A DNA stretch of 64,000 nucleotides from the NCBI RefSeq assembly GCF_030704535.1, contig NC_081815.1, forward strand, positions 5,094,501 through 5,158,500, in the 5' to 3' direction. Positions 49,401 through 57,480 of this stretch are shown here, piece by piece. Under the pieces are notes generated by a model. That model searched no databases and was not told the origin of the DNA. It saw only the letters and a list, made by a program, of their open reading frames with translations. This DNA comes from Vitis vinifera. Its lineage: Eukaryota; Streptophyta; Magnoliopsida; Vitales; Vitaceae. Position numbers and translations under genes: made by a program. Each line of letters starts with the position of its first letter. The stretch's first letter is position 1.

Positions 49401-51907
49401 TGGCATTCCTTTCTTGCCAAATAGTCCAAAGCGCAATGAGACTAACCATACACCACATAACCAACCTCTTAAATGACCCTCCAAAAACTCTAGAGAAAAT
49501 AAACATCACCTTTTTCACACTCATGGCGGGGAACATAATCGATTCCAAAAAGTCTCAATTGCTTAGACTAAAATACTAAAGCTAGTGGATAGCGTAAAAA
49601 TAGATAATCAATTATTTCTCTGATAGCCAAGCACATAACACAATGATCAAGGCAATGGGCTTTAAACGGTCTCCTGTTGAAACATGTCATTTGTGTTAAC
49701 TTTCTTATTTGCCACGAGCCATGTAAGGCCCTGCTATCAAGAGGAGCTTCTGAATTCCAATGAAATAGACTGGAAGAGAAACAATCAAGTTAATAGATGG
49801 AGACAAAATTCTAAGAAAGGAACTGACTAAGAAAATACCTAATGATGTCAAACGCTAAACTCTTAATATCTGGAAGAGTAGGCAAAAGACACACACGGAG
49901 TAGTGACAGCATGACACACGCTAGCTCCTTGACTTTCTAATTAGTAGTGAGGCTTTAACCTATAGCCATGATGATCTAGTGTTAAATTAGGGACATGATC
50001 ATTGTTTCAAGACTTCAATAGGCGTTCATCAATGAGATCCTTAGCCCCATTTCCCTCCTCTATTGTTAGTCCAGACACGACAGGTGTAGAATAGTTTACA
50101 AAGCAAGGATTCAGTTGCGGCTAATTACACACCTAAAATTTGTGGAAGATTCTTAATAGCTAACAAGAAAAAGAAATCAAAAAATCAATGGAGTCTTCAT
50201 TCCAAGTAATTGCATAAACTACAAAAATCATTTTTGACATTTAACTTCATCTAGAGCCCAATCTTCCATTGAATCCTCAGCATCCATGCCTTGTCTAATT
50301 GCCTTCGCCCAAATTCTTGTCATTTCAGGGCCTCTAAGTTAAGAGTATTTTTATGTGGCTATTTGAAGCATCAAGTGAATAACCTTCTTAATGCGGTAGC
50401 AACCACAGTTTTATGCATTCCATTTTAAACAGATTTTTAAAGAACCAAATTTTTATAGGTAAAAGGCATAGAAATATGCCACAATATAACAAACACATGC
50501 ACATTCTTGTTTGCCTATCAAAAACAAAAAAAAAAAACAAACAAACAAACAAACACATGCACATGTTAGAAATACCAACCTCACAAGAAAAGCATGTTGC
50601 TTTATTGTTGCGAGAAACTCCCTAACTCCTCCATTATAGAAGTAAAGAGGAGGAAATGCAAGTCCTGTAAAAGAAGTTCCAATTACACAACGAAATGATT
50701 ATGTTGTACAACATAAAAGTGATAGTGAATCTCAAGATTGCCATTAATACATCTGGCAAATATATGCACCTATAAATAGGAATCTTTTTCACATTTTTTT
50801 TGTAGGTCTATAAATAGGAATCTTTTTCACATGCTATGTACAATTGAAGATTATATCATGTTTAAATCATAATATCCATATCTTTTTCTTTACATATCTT
50901 TTTCTTTCTCTATTTTGTTCAGTGTCTGTTGGCAAACAACAATCTCTCATTGCAACATATCAAATCTAATGAATCTAGCACAAAAGATTAACCTCATACC
51001 CCAAAATCCCTCATTTTAATTTTCACATACAAGATCATACTTCAGGAATCATAACTGATAGCAATCCATATCTCAACATTTTATATTAAAAACATTTTGC
51101 CCATCTTACCTGATGATAAAACAACAATTACGTATTGCCACCCAAGTGTAGGAGTGTGCCTGCGAATCGACCTCACATCCGTAAAAGGCACTGCCCTTAT
51201 AGTATATAGACTTTTATCTGCACAATGAATCCAAATCACAAAACAATCAATTCATCAACCAGAAAGCATAACATATAGATGCAAGTAACCAGAAACCAAA
51301 CCCTTACCTTTCTCAGACAGCCTCGGATTCGAGCGTTGTCCCTTGTATGGAATCCATGTCTACCACAAGAAAAACAAACAGCCTCAGAATCATACATGGA
51401 AGCACAAAATTCCCAACATGGAAACATTCAACATTTAATTATTACCATAAAAAGGGAAGATCCTTGCTTAATTAACCTCAATCTCCCACTAATTCTCTCA
51501 GATGCATACTGAGTCGGATGAATTGTCACATTATCCTTCGAGTACACGATTTCCGCGCCATCCGATTCACTCGACGAGCTTCTTTTACTACTACCGCTTC
51601 GAGAGAAACTCGCTGAACCCTAAACCAAATTAAAGAAATCAAAAAACCTAAATTAAGTTCAATAATTCACCATAAATGTCAACTAATGAATAAAATATCA
51701 AGAAAACGTTCAAATTCGACATTGTAATTCAAACATGCAAGATTGATCAAATGCGATTCCTAATGAAAAATATGAACAAATAATATAAAATAATTGTTCA
51801 TCCAAAAACCGAATTGGAAATGAGAATTATCGGAGATTGCTTACTTGAAGTTGTGAGGCGGCATAATCGGCGTCGTCGGACAAATCGTGAAGCTCCGCTT
51901 CTTGCAT
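27699..51907 (-). CDS. GYP7/TBC1D15-like Rab GTPase-activating protein, 15 exons, 657 aa
   Basis: A RabGAP that would speed GTP hydrolysis on Rab GTPases in vesicle traffic. Exons (minus, 5' to 3'): 51907-51845, 51619-51446, 51359-51308, 51217-51110, 50664-50580, 48330-48276, 46610-46209, 37900-37841, 35102-35004, 34909-34799, 31598-31527, 31424-31308, 30725-30576, 29954-29854, 28023-27699. They total 1974 nt, one open frame. The N-terminal half (TWIPYKGQRSNPRLSEK, FTDVRSIRRHTPTLGWQYV) is the Rab-binding region of the TBC1D15/GYP7 family. The TBC domain spans about residues 350-600. The arginine finger is R429 in IEKDVVRTDRS (IxxDxxR), split over exons 11/12. The glutamine finger is Q466 in GYCQ at the end of exon 12. 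The C-terminus ends CPQQDDIL. All introns are GT-AG except intron 14, which has a GC donor (AAAAG|GCAAGT). Exons 13-15 recur as a pseudogene at 5061-11469. Start ATG is the first in the leader. Confidence 0.93.
28024..29853 (-). other. TBC intron 14 (GC-AG), with MITE-like repeats
   Basis: A 1.83-kb intron with donor GC at 29853-29852 within AAAAG|GCAAGT and acceptor CACAG before exon 15. A GC donor with otherwise perfect consensus is the known efficient non-canonical class. Copy A keeps the same GC donor, so it predates the duplication. The intron holds a TE-like block at 28185-28580 (shared in part with 8720-8830) and the hairpin repeats at 29030-29272. Confidence 0.8.
29030..29272. mobile_element. 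MITE-like double hairpin
   Basis: Two adjacent hairpins. AGTGATTTTAGAAAACATTT near 29058 pairs with AAACATTTTCTAGAATCACT near 29130. GTAGTGATTTTAGAAAATGT at about 29161 pairs with ACATTTTCTAAAATCACTGT at about 29246. The outer ends GGTTTGTTTGGGA and GTCAAACGGACTC are roughly inverted. It is absent from copy A. No target duplication is clear. Confidence 0.6.
31860..32233 (-). mobile_element. L1 LINE 3'-end fragment in TBC intron 10
   Basis: Begins with the strand-reversed LINE tail motif GGATAGGCAAAGACAAAATC and continues with GTATACAAGAGGTATAAAAG, the same style as the tails of the other LINEs in this gene. Non-coding. The larger LINE at 32248 inserted directly beside it. Confidence 0.5.
32248..34587 (-). 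mobile_element. L1-type LINE, 5'-truncated, in TBC intron 10
   Basis: A 2340-base insertion with a poly-A tail (poly-T at 32248-32261) and an exact 14-base target duplication CTTACCATACAAAT at 32234-32247 and 34588-34601. On the minus strand it is open from its very 5' end to a stop at 32377, about 735 codons. The reverse transcriptase begins inside the thumb-side N-terminus (ATFLVIIPKKGGAEDLGEFR), and includes CKLDIEKAYDSISWSF, GLRQGDPISPYLF and the catalytic FADD in LLFADDTIIF. A C-terminal zf-RVT zinc-binding region follows (CCFLCGCEEENVNHILLHC). ORF1 and the endonuclease are missing through 5' truncation, so it is immobile on its own. It lies in the same direction as the host gene. The open frame and exact duplication suggest a fairly young insertion. 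Confidence 0.95.
32377..34587 (-). CDS. LINE reverse transcriptase ORF2, C-terminal part (no own start codon)
   Basis: The coding part of the LINE above: RT fingers/palm, FADD active site, connection region with the W-rich LARWKRQYLSKGGRITLIKS stretch typical of plant L1, then the zf-RVT domain and the end LLGFLEWIAVP. No methionine start is present within the element because of 5' truncation; a longer reading frame reaches into the target-site duplication only by chance. It is not a host gene. Confidence 0.85.
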   Translation of the reverse strand: MFQELYDQKSFAKSLNATFLVIIPKKGGAEDLGEFRPISLLGGLYKLMAKVLANRLKMVLDKVVSVDQNAFVRGRQILDASLIANEVVDYWQKRKEKGLVCKLDIEKAYDSISWSFLLKVLKKMGFGSRWMDWMWWCFSTAKFSVLINGAPAGFFSSSKGLRQGDPISPYLFILGMEVLSALIRRAVQGNFISGCRLRGRGEEEIMVSHLLFADDTIIFCEASKDQLTHLGWILAWFEAASGLRINLAKSELIPVGEIDNVEEMAVELGCRNGSFPVKYLGLPLGARHKALPMWDGVEERMRRRLARWKRQYLSKGGRITLIKSTLVSIPIYQMSIFRMPKSVVKRLEKLQRDFLWGGGNTARKIHLVNWKVVCTQKDKGGLGIRRMGSLNKALLGKWIWRFAVEKDVLWKKVIGVKHGLEGGGWKSKEARGPVGVGVWKEILKEMGWCWNNMKFKVGRGNKVMFWTDHWCGNEALSQAFPQIFALAACRNAAVDEVWDPRLGQGGWNLSLVRDSNDWELGLIEDLLFLLRDIRVTPEEDSVLWKGGDSDSFRIRGAYNLLAAPNPLVFPGKNIWVDMVPSKVAFFAWEATWEKILTLDRLQVHGWQLPNCCFLCGCEEENVNHILLHCTVVRTLWDIAFALFGIQWVFPERVKEALFCLQGSFVGKKRKKIWKSIPLCIFWTVWKERNRLAFRGGFLAIQTLKNSFVCNLWSWAKLYRGEESSSLLGFLEWIAVP
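35398..35711. repeat. tandem duplication, 2 x 157 bases
   Basis: 35398-35554 and 35555-35711 differ at only a few positions. Each contains TTGCATGCAGTGCATGCAG, which has short inverted symmetry. It lies in TBC intron 8. Confidence 0.93.
35728..35765. repeat. (TTA)n microsatellite
   Basis: About twelve TTA units in TBC intron 8. Confidence 0.95.
35798..35840. repeat. (AC)n microsatellite
   Basis: More than twenty AC units in TBC intron 8, only about 30 bases from the TTA array. Confidence 0.95.
36088..37150 (-). mobile_element. degenerate L1 LINE fragment in TBC intron 8
   Basis: The 3' tail is at 36088-36110 (poly-T then GGATAGGTAAAAGC). Decayed C-terminal ORF2 pieces follow on the minus strand: KAASLCLFWTLWKKRNRRAF at about 36405-36345, GWRLPSRSYLCKDEEEQ near 36600, and VMAWQVTRRGTFTVKSFYYS near 36800-36745. 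Frames are broken. A weak target-duplication candidate (CCATTTTTACAC against CCATTTTCACAC) is not convincing. Confidence 0.75.
37280..37594 (+). mobile_element. short L1 LINE 3' end with 18-base target duplication
   Basis: AACAGCATACAAAACAAC occurs at 37262-37279 and 37595-37612. Between them, on the + strand, lies the last stretch of a LINE ORF2 (MCLFWMVWKERNSRAFNN), then a 3' UTR, CTTACCTATCAAAATAAAAT and an A-rich tail. It is inserted antisense to the TBC gene in intron 8. Confidence 0.92.
38430..38960. repeat. inverted-repeat elements in intron 7
   Basis: GTTAAGCTACTAATTGACC near 38432 pairs with GGTCAATGAGTAGCTTAAC near 38516. A second inverted pair involves CTCCAATGCAAATATT near 38739 and CCATTGGAGCAACAATG near 38858. 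Both look like MITE or retroelement ends; TATGGTATCAGAG near 38460 resembles a primer-binding site. Class not determined. Confidence 0.45.
40461..40496. repeat. (AT)n microsatellite
   Basis: About eighteen AT units, next to the 3' end of a LINE fragment in intron 7. Confidence 0.92.
40500..42160. mobile_element. older LINE/RNase H fragments around a nested LINE
   Basis: At 40520-40680 there is a reversed LINE tail (ATAGGCAAAAGTACACAGGA). On the + strand, 41095-41165 and 41914-42057 are two halves of an RNase H-like (RVT_3) region: GDFAIVTSWI then SWKFNNWIHKTLNVAS at about 41963-42056. They were split by the younger LINE at 41200-41900. All frames are broken. Confidence 0.6.
41200..41900 (+). 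mobile_element. L1 LINE 3' fragment nested in an older LINE
   Basis: A 701-base insertion ending in poly-A (41891-41900). It is flanked by AACATTTTTAAAG (41187-41199) and AACATTTTTGAAG (41901-41913), a 13-base target duplication with one later change. It carries an open C-terminal ORF2 piece up to 41745, with FAWEAVWGKISTVDMLMRRG, the zinc-binding CVLCKENEESTDHILIHC and CLFWYIWGERNRRMF. It is 5'-truncated and antisense to the TBC gene. Confidence 0.9.
42191..43051. mobile_element. 861-base TIR element with GC-rich ends, unassigned class
   Basis: Starts CCAATGTTTTAAAAACTGG and ends CTAAAAACATTGG, giving short inverted termini (CCAATGTTTT). TTTCTA flanks it at 42185-42190 and 43052-43057. The left part is unusually rich in CCGG/GGACC words (GGACCGGACCGGCCGGTC at 42214-42231) and the right part has GTCACCGGTTCGACCACCAG, roughly inverted to it. 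In between is a purine-rich tract with an 84-base partial repeat (42577 and 42661). It has no coding capacity; non-autonomous. Confidence 0.7.
44043..44342 (-). mobile_element. RNase H-like (RVT_3) LINE fragment
   Basis: The minus-strand frame reads MAFNKLNFDGCALGNPGQLR then MVRDHYGTVPRVFSK, the start of the RNase H-like domain found in plant LINE-associated ORFs (NFDG, GNPG, RDH). It is truncated and isolated in TBC intron 7. Confidence 0.7.
46611..48275 (-). other. TBC intron 6 (1.67 kb)
   Basis: Intron between exon 6 (DDANVFLVNDFQDPLQ) and exon 7 (RTLSSLELPMAV). No gene or clearly bounded transposon was recognised. A long frame crossing exon 7 into both introns (46104-46793) is fortuitous. 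Confidence 0.65.
48795..50400 (-). mobile_element. degenerate LINE and RNase H-like fragments in TBC intron 5
   Basis: On the minus strand, 49147-48956 encodes ILQSKILSCLDLLAENDFAI then AISWMCKRERGVWKYDG, part of an RVT_3 domain, and 49484-49299 holds a decayed LINE ORF2 tail (WKIFVTWFVSIFL). Further upstream pieces to about 50400 are too worn to align by eye. Intron 5 itself spans 48331-50579. Confidence 0.55.
50505..50550 (+). mobile_element. 46-base micro LINE insertion with 14-base target duplication
   Basis: AAACACATGCACAT occurs at 50491-50504 and again at 50551-50564. Between them are 46 bases: TCTTGTTTGCCTATCA, the very end of a LINE, and an A-rich/(AAAC) tail. Severe 5' truncation during target-primed reverse transcription explains it. 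It lies in TBC intron 5, with 14 bases between the downstream duplication and the splice donor at 50579. Confidence 0.8.
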
Positions 51908-52140
51908 CGTCGGTGATTGGCGGAGACAGCAAATGGGGAGAGAATTTTAACTGAGTTCGCTTCCTTCGAGACGAAGAAAAAAGAAGGGAGGGAAGGAGGG
52001 AGGGAGGGAGGGACGTGGTGGGACCCAGCAAGAAAGATTGGATTGCCTTCTACCGATTTCTATTGTATTATTAAAGCTAAAATCCAAGTCACCTTTTCTG
52101 AGCTTCTCGGTTAAGAACGAATCCTTCTAATTTAATTTCC
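51908..52140 (-). promoter_or_regulatory. TBC gene 5' leader and core promoter region
   Basis: Immediately upstream of the TBC ATG lies a CT-rich tract on the coding strand (poly-purine GGGAGGGAGGGAGGG on the + strand, about 51973-52012), common in 5' leaders of plant housekeeping genes. No clear TATA box is visible. Confidence 0.4.
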
Positions 52141-54062
52141 CATTAATATTTGATTATCAGTTTTGTTTTCCAATTTCTTAATTTGGGGACTATTACTTAA
52201 AGCGACGGTCCGAAGCCTCCCATCCATAGATTTTTTTAAAATTAGACAAATAAAAAATTTGAATTTAAAAAATATCGAAAATCGTGGCAGTTATTTTAAA
52301 TGACATTTTAAAAGAATAAAATATGCTGAAACGTGTCCTTAGGACCTACTTTAAATTTTTTAATATTATTTTATCGTTGTTTTTCAAAAATAAAAAAAAT
52401 AATAATAATAATAATTTTTAGAAAATAAGTAAGAGTTATTTTCTTGTGTTTTAAAAATTGTTTTTAAATTAAAAAATAAAGAATAATTTTTAAAAACAAG
52501 TTTTGAAAAACATTCTAAAAGGGGTCTTATATTTAAAAATATAATGGTCTTAAAAGTTGTTTAAAATTTCTCAAATAAAATTTTAAATCCAAAATATGTT
52601 TTTATTTTTTTTATATAAGAAGTTATATTTTTACATAAAAGTTTTTTATTTAAAAATAAATGAATATTTTTTTAAAATAAAAATAATAATAACTTTTACA
52701 TAAAAATTGATGCATCAACAAAAATTTACTGGCTTAAACTTTAAAATTTTAGAATAAAAATAATTTTTAAAATTTTAGGTAAGTGAATCCAAATGCATAC
52801 TAAATTTTCAGATATTTACTTATTTAGTCCTTAAGTATAAATCCATTTTGTTTTTTTTATGTGAATATACATATATTTTTCCGAATTGTCTCACTAAGAA
52901 AATTATATAAAATATATTAAAATTAATATTTTACTTGTTCATTTCTATTAGATTGTATAATTTTTTATGATTAATTTTTATTGAGTAAATATTATTTTTC
53001 TTAATTTTGTTATTTAATAAAAAAAAACTCTCAAAAGCATTTTCTTTTAAATAAAAATAAAAAATTATTTTAAATTATGTATAAGGTTATTATCGTTATT
53101 TTTTATTTTTTTCTTATCACCATGGTTGAATACAAACAAATAATCATTTCAACTTTATATTCTTTTATGTTTTTAAACATAAACATAATAATTAGAATCA
53201 CAAAATTCAATCATATTTAATAAAAAAAAATAAGGATAAAAACAAAATATTTATTTTCATTCTCATTCCCATACAAAAAAAAAAAAAAAAAACTTTGTAT
53301 AATTTGGATATACATCATGCTTTTTGTTTTTGATAAATGAAAAATTATTATTATTTTTGAAAAACTATTATTAAGGATAATTACTATAACGAAAATAATC
53401 AAATATCAAGCAATACATGAATTTTTATATGGAAAAACTTCCATATAAAAAATCATGAGATTTAAGACTTTAAATCTAAATTTAAATTACTTGTTTATTT
53501 TACTCTTGGAGAGTACTTAATCGAACTTATAACTTGATCCAATACAACGTAATAATATCTCATTACTCCAATGAATAATTGAAAATAAATATAAAAGTTT
53601 ATGAGATAAGAAAATGGAGTAGAGGAGAAAGAACCGATGGTTCTATTTTCTATATTAAAATAAAGAGAGCCTCCACATGAACCATATACGGAAAAGTAGC
53701 AACAAACTTATGTAACAAGTTGTACACATGGCTAAATATAATTGGTAAAAGGAAATCTATTATAAGGATGAATTTTATTATGGTTTAATAAGAATGGCAG
53801 GGACGAATTTTACTATGGTCTAACAAGAATGAGGCTAAACATCTCGGTACATCTCCAACCCTAAAAGAGTTATAGTAGAGCTTATATGGGCCTTAGGAGA
53901 TCAGTATCCTCAATTTTTCAATAGTTTTCATGAATTTTCAAAAAATATTTTGTTATATTTTGGCAGAATTTTCCAAATAGAGTTTTGGTGAATTTCCAAA
54001 AAATATTATGCTATTTTTTGGCAATTTCCATCGCTCAAGCATTCTTGTTTTTCCAAACTAAT
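52141..54062. other. AT-rich intergenic DNA upstream of the TBC gene
   Basis: Very AT-rich with long A and T runs and no supported gene. Parts resemble worn MITEs (TTTTAAAAATTGTTTTTAAA and similar), without definable ends. Confidence 0.5.
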
Positions 54063-57000
54063 AAATTAAGTGAGAAAATAAAGGCTAATCTTAAAAGAAA
54101 AAAAAACACCCAAGAGGGAGGTGAATTGAGTTTTTAAAAAAAATATTTTTAAACACAACAAATTTAAACACAAGAGAAACAAATATAAAGAGATAGAGTT
54201 AAAAAACTCAAACTCAGATTTTATAGTGGTTCGACACTTCCTTGTCTACGTCCACTCTCTTCAAGCTCCCAACCAAGTGAGGGTTTCACTAACTTGAAAC
54301 TTCAACCAAGCTTCTAATCACCTTTACACTTGGATTCCGACTTCAATGAGCTCTTACACAATCTTTTCAAGTTTCAACTCACTTGAAAGCTTTAACACTC
54401 AATTAACAAGAATAAATCTTTCAACATAACTCAATTACAACTTAAGGCTAGGATGAATCACAAATGTGCACTAAAGGATATACAAATGATGATTTAATAC
54501 ACTAAGAAAGGAATGAGAGTTTTTAAAGCAAAAACAAGTTGGTAAATAAATAAATGAAGGTGTTCTCTTTGCTCATAAATGAAATGGAACTCTTTATTTA
54601 TAAGTTTCTAACCTTGGAAGCCAAGAAAACCAAAAAGCAACCTCAATAGATCGAGTTGGGGGTTGACCGATTCACTAATTGTTGGAGCATTTAATGCTTG
54701 GTGAGTTGTCGTTACCCTCGACTAGAGGTCGACCGGGAAGACAAATACCTCGACCATGAAGGAAAGACTACTGGAAGAGATAGTGTTTTCTGCACTTCTC
54801 AACTGGACCTCAATCGGGAAGAGGGAACCGATCAATCGATACCCTGGCCAGTTGAGTCTGTTGGCCAATGCCTCGACCGGTTCACAATTTTTGACTCGAA
54901 AACCATGTTTTTCAATTTCGCATGAACATGCGAAAAAATCACATAGACGTACGAAATGAACCAGGGAGGATTTTGGCTGCAACTAAAGGGGAGAAGTGAA
55001 AACTGATTTTGCATGACCATGCGAAATGCTTCAGGAAGAAAAAATTCGTGTTTATGTATTCTCCATTTTGCACAATCGTGCGAACTTGTTGGGGCTAGTG
55101 CAAAATTATATTTTATCCAGATTCCTTGGTGAAGAAGCTTCCGGAAGACCTCTTAGATGATGTCAAGTGTCCACTTGACCTTGGCTTATAAATAGAAACT
55201 TGATTGACTCATTTAAAAACTTTTGATACATTTTCTAATTGTAGAACTTTCTAGATTTTTCTCTCTATATAATTCTATACTTTCTTTCATTTTCTCGGTA
55301 GCCAAACATGTTTTGTGATATCAAATCTCCAAGCATGAGTGGTTAAATCTAGTTTTTCTTGAAGAATGGAGGATTTAGAGGCAAGATCTATGGTGAATTA
55401 GAGAATTGAGCTTGAATTGCATATGTCATTTGATCCAATTGATTGATTAATTGAAATTTGGAAATTTTTCTCTTCAATTTGTCTTGGATGATTACTACAA
55501 TGCAAGCTAGGTAGATTCATCAAATTCTTAATGCTAGATTTGATGAGATTGAATAGTTGCATTGTGTGAATCATTGAAAGATAATTTAAGATGAATTGAA
55601 TATATGAATTGAATTGATCTCTTGGATTAGATTACCTAATTTGAAGAGAAATTAGATCTAGACCTAAAGCTAAATCAAAAATCGGTTTAGATGAAAATTT
55701 AGGTTTTCAATCTAACTTGATGAAAATTAGATCTCAACATCTATTTGCCATGGAAATTGCTTTCTAGAAAATCCTAACTCCAAGAATTTCATCTCCTATT
55801 AATTTTCTTTTATTTTACATTTTATTTTTCTTCTCAATTTTAAACCATTGTCAACTTGATTTTTCATCATGAATTTTCAAATCAATTTCACTTTATCACA
55901 ATCATTTCTTATCCTCTCATTCAAGCCTTAATTACCAAGAATAATCCATCCTAGTGGACGACACCTAAAAACCACTATACTACGGTAGTTTGTACTAAAA
56001 CCATTTTTTGATCAGGTACAAGCTACTCTAGAATAGTGAATTAGGTTATAAATTTTGTTTAGATCAAATAAACAACAAAAATTTAAGCGATCACATCAAT
56101 CCAATTAGCATGGTTAGGACCGAGAGGTGCCTAAGGAAGTGGTATCTCAGTGTGAGAAGGCTCAGTGAATGACGATTGAGTAGATGGCCTCCTTGTATAA
56201 GTCGGCTCAGACATCATTGGCTTAGAAAATGTAGCCTCAAACTGAACACCCTCTTACTAGAGCGGAGGAATGTCAAGCTCAGGCTCTCTCTGCTGAAAGC
56301 CACTCTAAGGGTCTACTCCACCCTCCATCTCTCATATCTCGGCCTTCTCATCAACTCCATGATGTGCATGTCCCTATCCCCGAGCCTGTGCAAGTGCTTT
56401 ATCTACTTTCCTTACCCAAGAACCATCTAGGGCCTTCTCAAATTTCATCCGCCCCATGGACTGATCATCATACGTATCATAAGCATTGGGGGCCTCAAAG
56501 TCTGTCTCTCTGCTCAAGTCACCGCCGACATCCATGAACATTCTGGTGAGAAAGTGGCCATAGGGGAGTACGCGGGTCATGCTCTCGCAACATGAGATCA
56601 TGTGCATCATCATCAAGTACCCCAAGTGGATCCGTCTCCTAGTCAAAATGAAGTCAATAAGGAATGCCTCATAGTAAGAGACCTCATCTCGGTGTCCGCC
56701 TCGTGGTAAAAAGATATAACATATCACCCTCATTCGGTTAAAAGCTTGAAGAGAGTAAACGTAGGTAAAAGTGTCGAACCACTATAAAATCTAAGTTCGA
56801 TTTCTCTAACTTTATCTCTTTATATTTGTTTTTCTTGTGGTTAAATTTGTTGTGTTTAAAAAGAATTTTTTTAAAAACCTAATTCACCCCCCTCTTAGGT
56901 GTTTTTCTCTTTTAAGATTGACTTTTATTTTCTCAATTAACAATAATAAATCTATCAACCTAGCTCAACAATAGCCCAATTACAACTTAAGGCTATGATG

Positions 57001-57480
57001 AATCATAAAGGCGCACTAAAGGATATGCAAATGAAGATTTAATGCACCAAGAAAGGAATAAGAGCTTTTAGGCAAGAACAAATTGGTAGACAAATAAATG
57101 CAGGTGTTCTCTTTGCTCATAAATGAAGTAGAGCTCTTTATTTATAGGTTTCTAACATCAAGAGCCAAGAAAACTAAAAAACAGTCTCAACCGGCTGAGT
57201 TGGGGGTTGACCGGTTCATTAGCCATTGAAACATTTAATGTTTGGCAGGTTACCATTACCCTTAACTGGACCTCGACCGGAGGTTGACTGGGAAAACAAA
57301 TACCTCTATCGGGAAGGAAAGACTATTGGAAGAAAGAGAGTGCTTTCTGCACTTCTCGATCAAACCTCAACCGAGAAGAGAGAACCGGTCGACCGGTACC
57401 TTGGCCGGTTGAGTCGATGGGCCAATGCTTCGATCGGTTCACCATTTTTTACCCGAAAACCTATATTTTTCTATTCTTTT
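54063..57480. mobile_element. rearranged LTR-retroelement cluster (inverted arms, direct repeats, Athila-like ORF)
   Basis: Two inverted arms of about 180 bases (54063-54253 and 56753-56940; shared words include TTTATAGTGGTTCGACACTT and AACACAACAAATTTAA) enclose 2.5 kb. A direct repeat of about 500 bases lies at 54405-54910 and 56935-57450 (shared TGTTCTCTTTGCTCATAAAT). At 55183-55197 GGCTTATAAATAGAA looks like an LTR promoter. On the minus strand, 56733-56374 reads CESMTRVLPYGHFLTRMFMD then VGGDLS, which resembles the gag-adjacent region of Athila-type gypsy elements. No intact pol is present. Reading: two or more related insertions nested or rearranged. Confidence 0.6.

Noticed and set aside
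51798..52114. Overlapping frames on both strands across the TBC start
   Set aside because: They arise from the purine/pyrimidine-rich leader; the spliced TBC model explains 51845-51907 and the rest is 5' leader.
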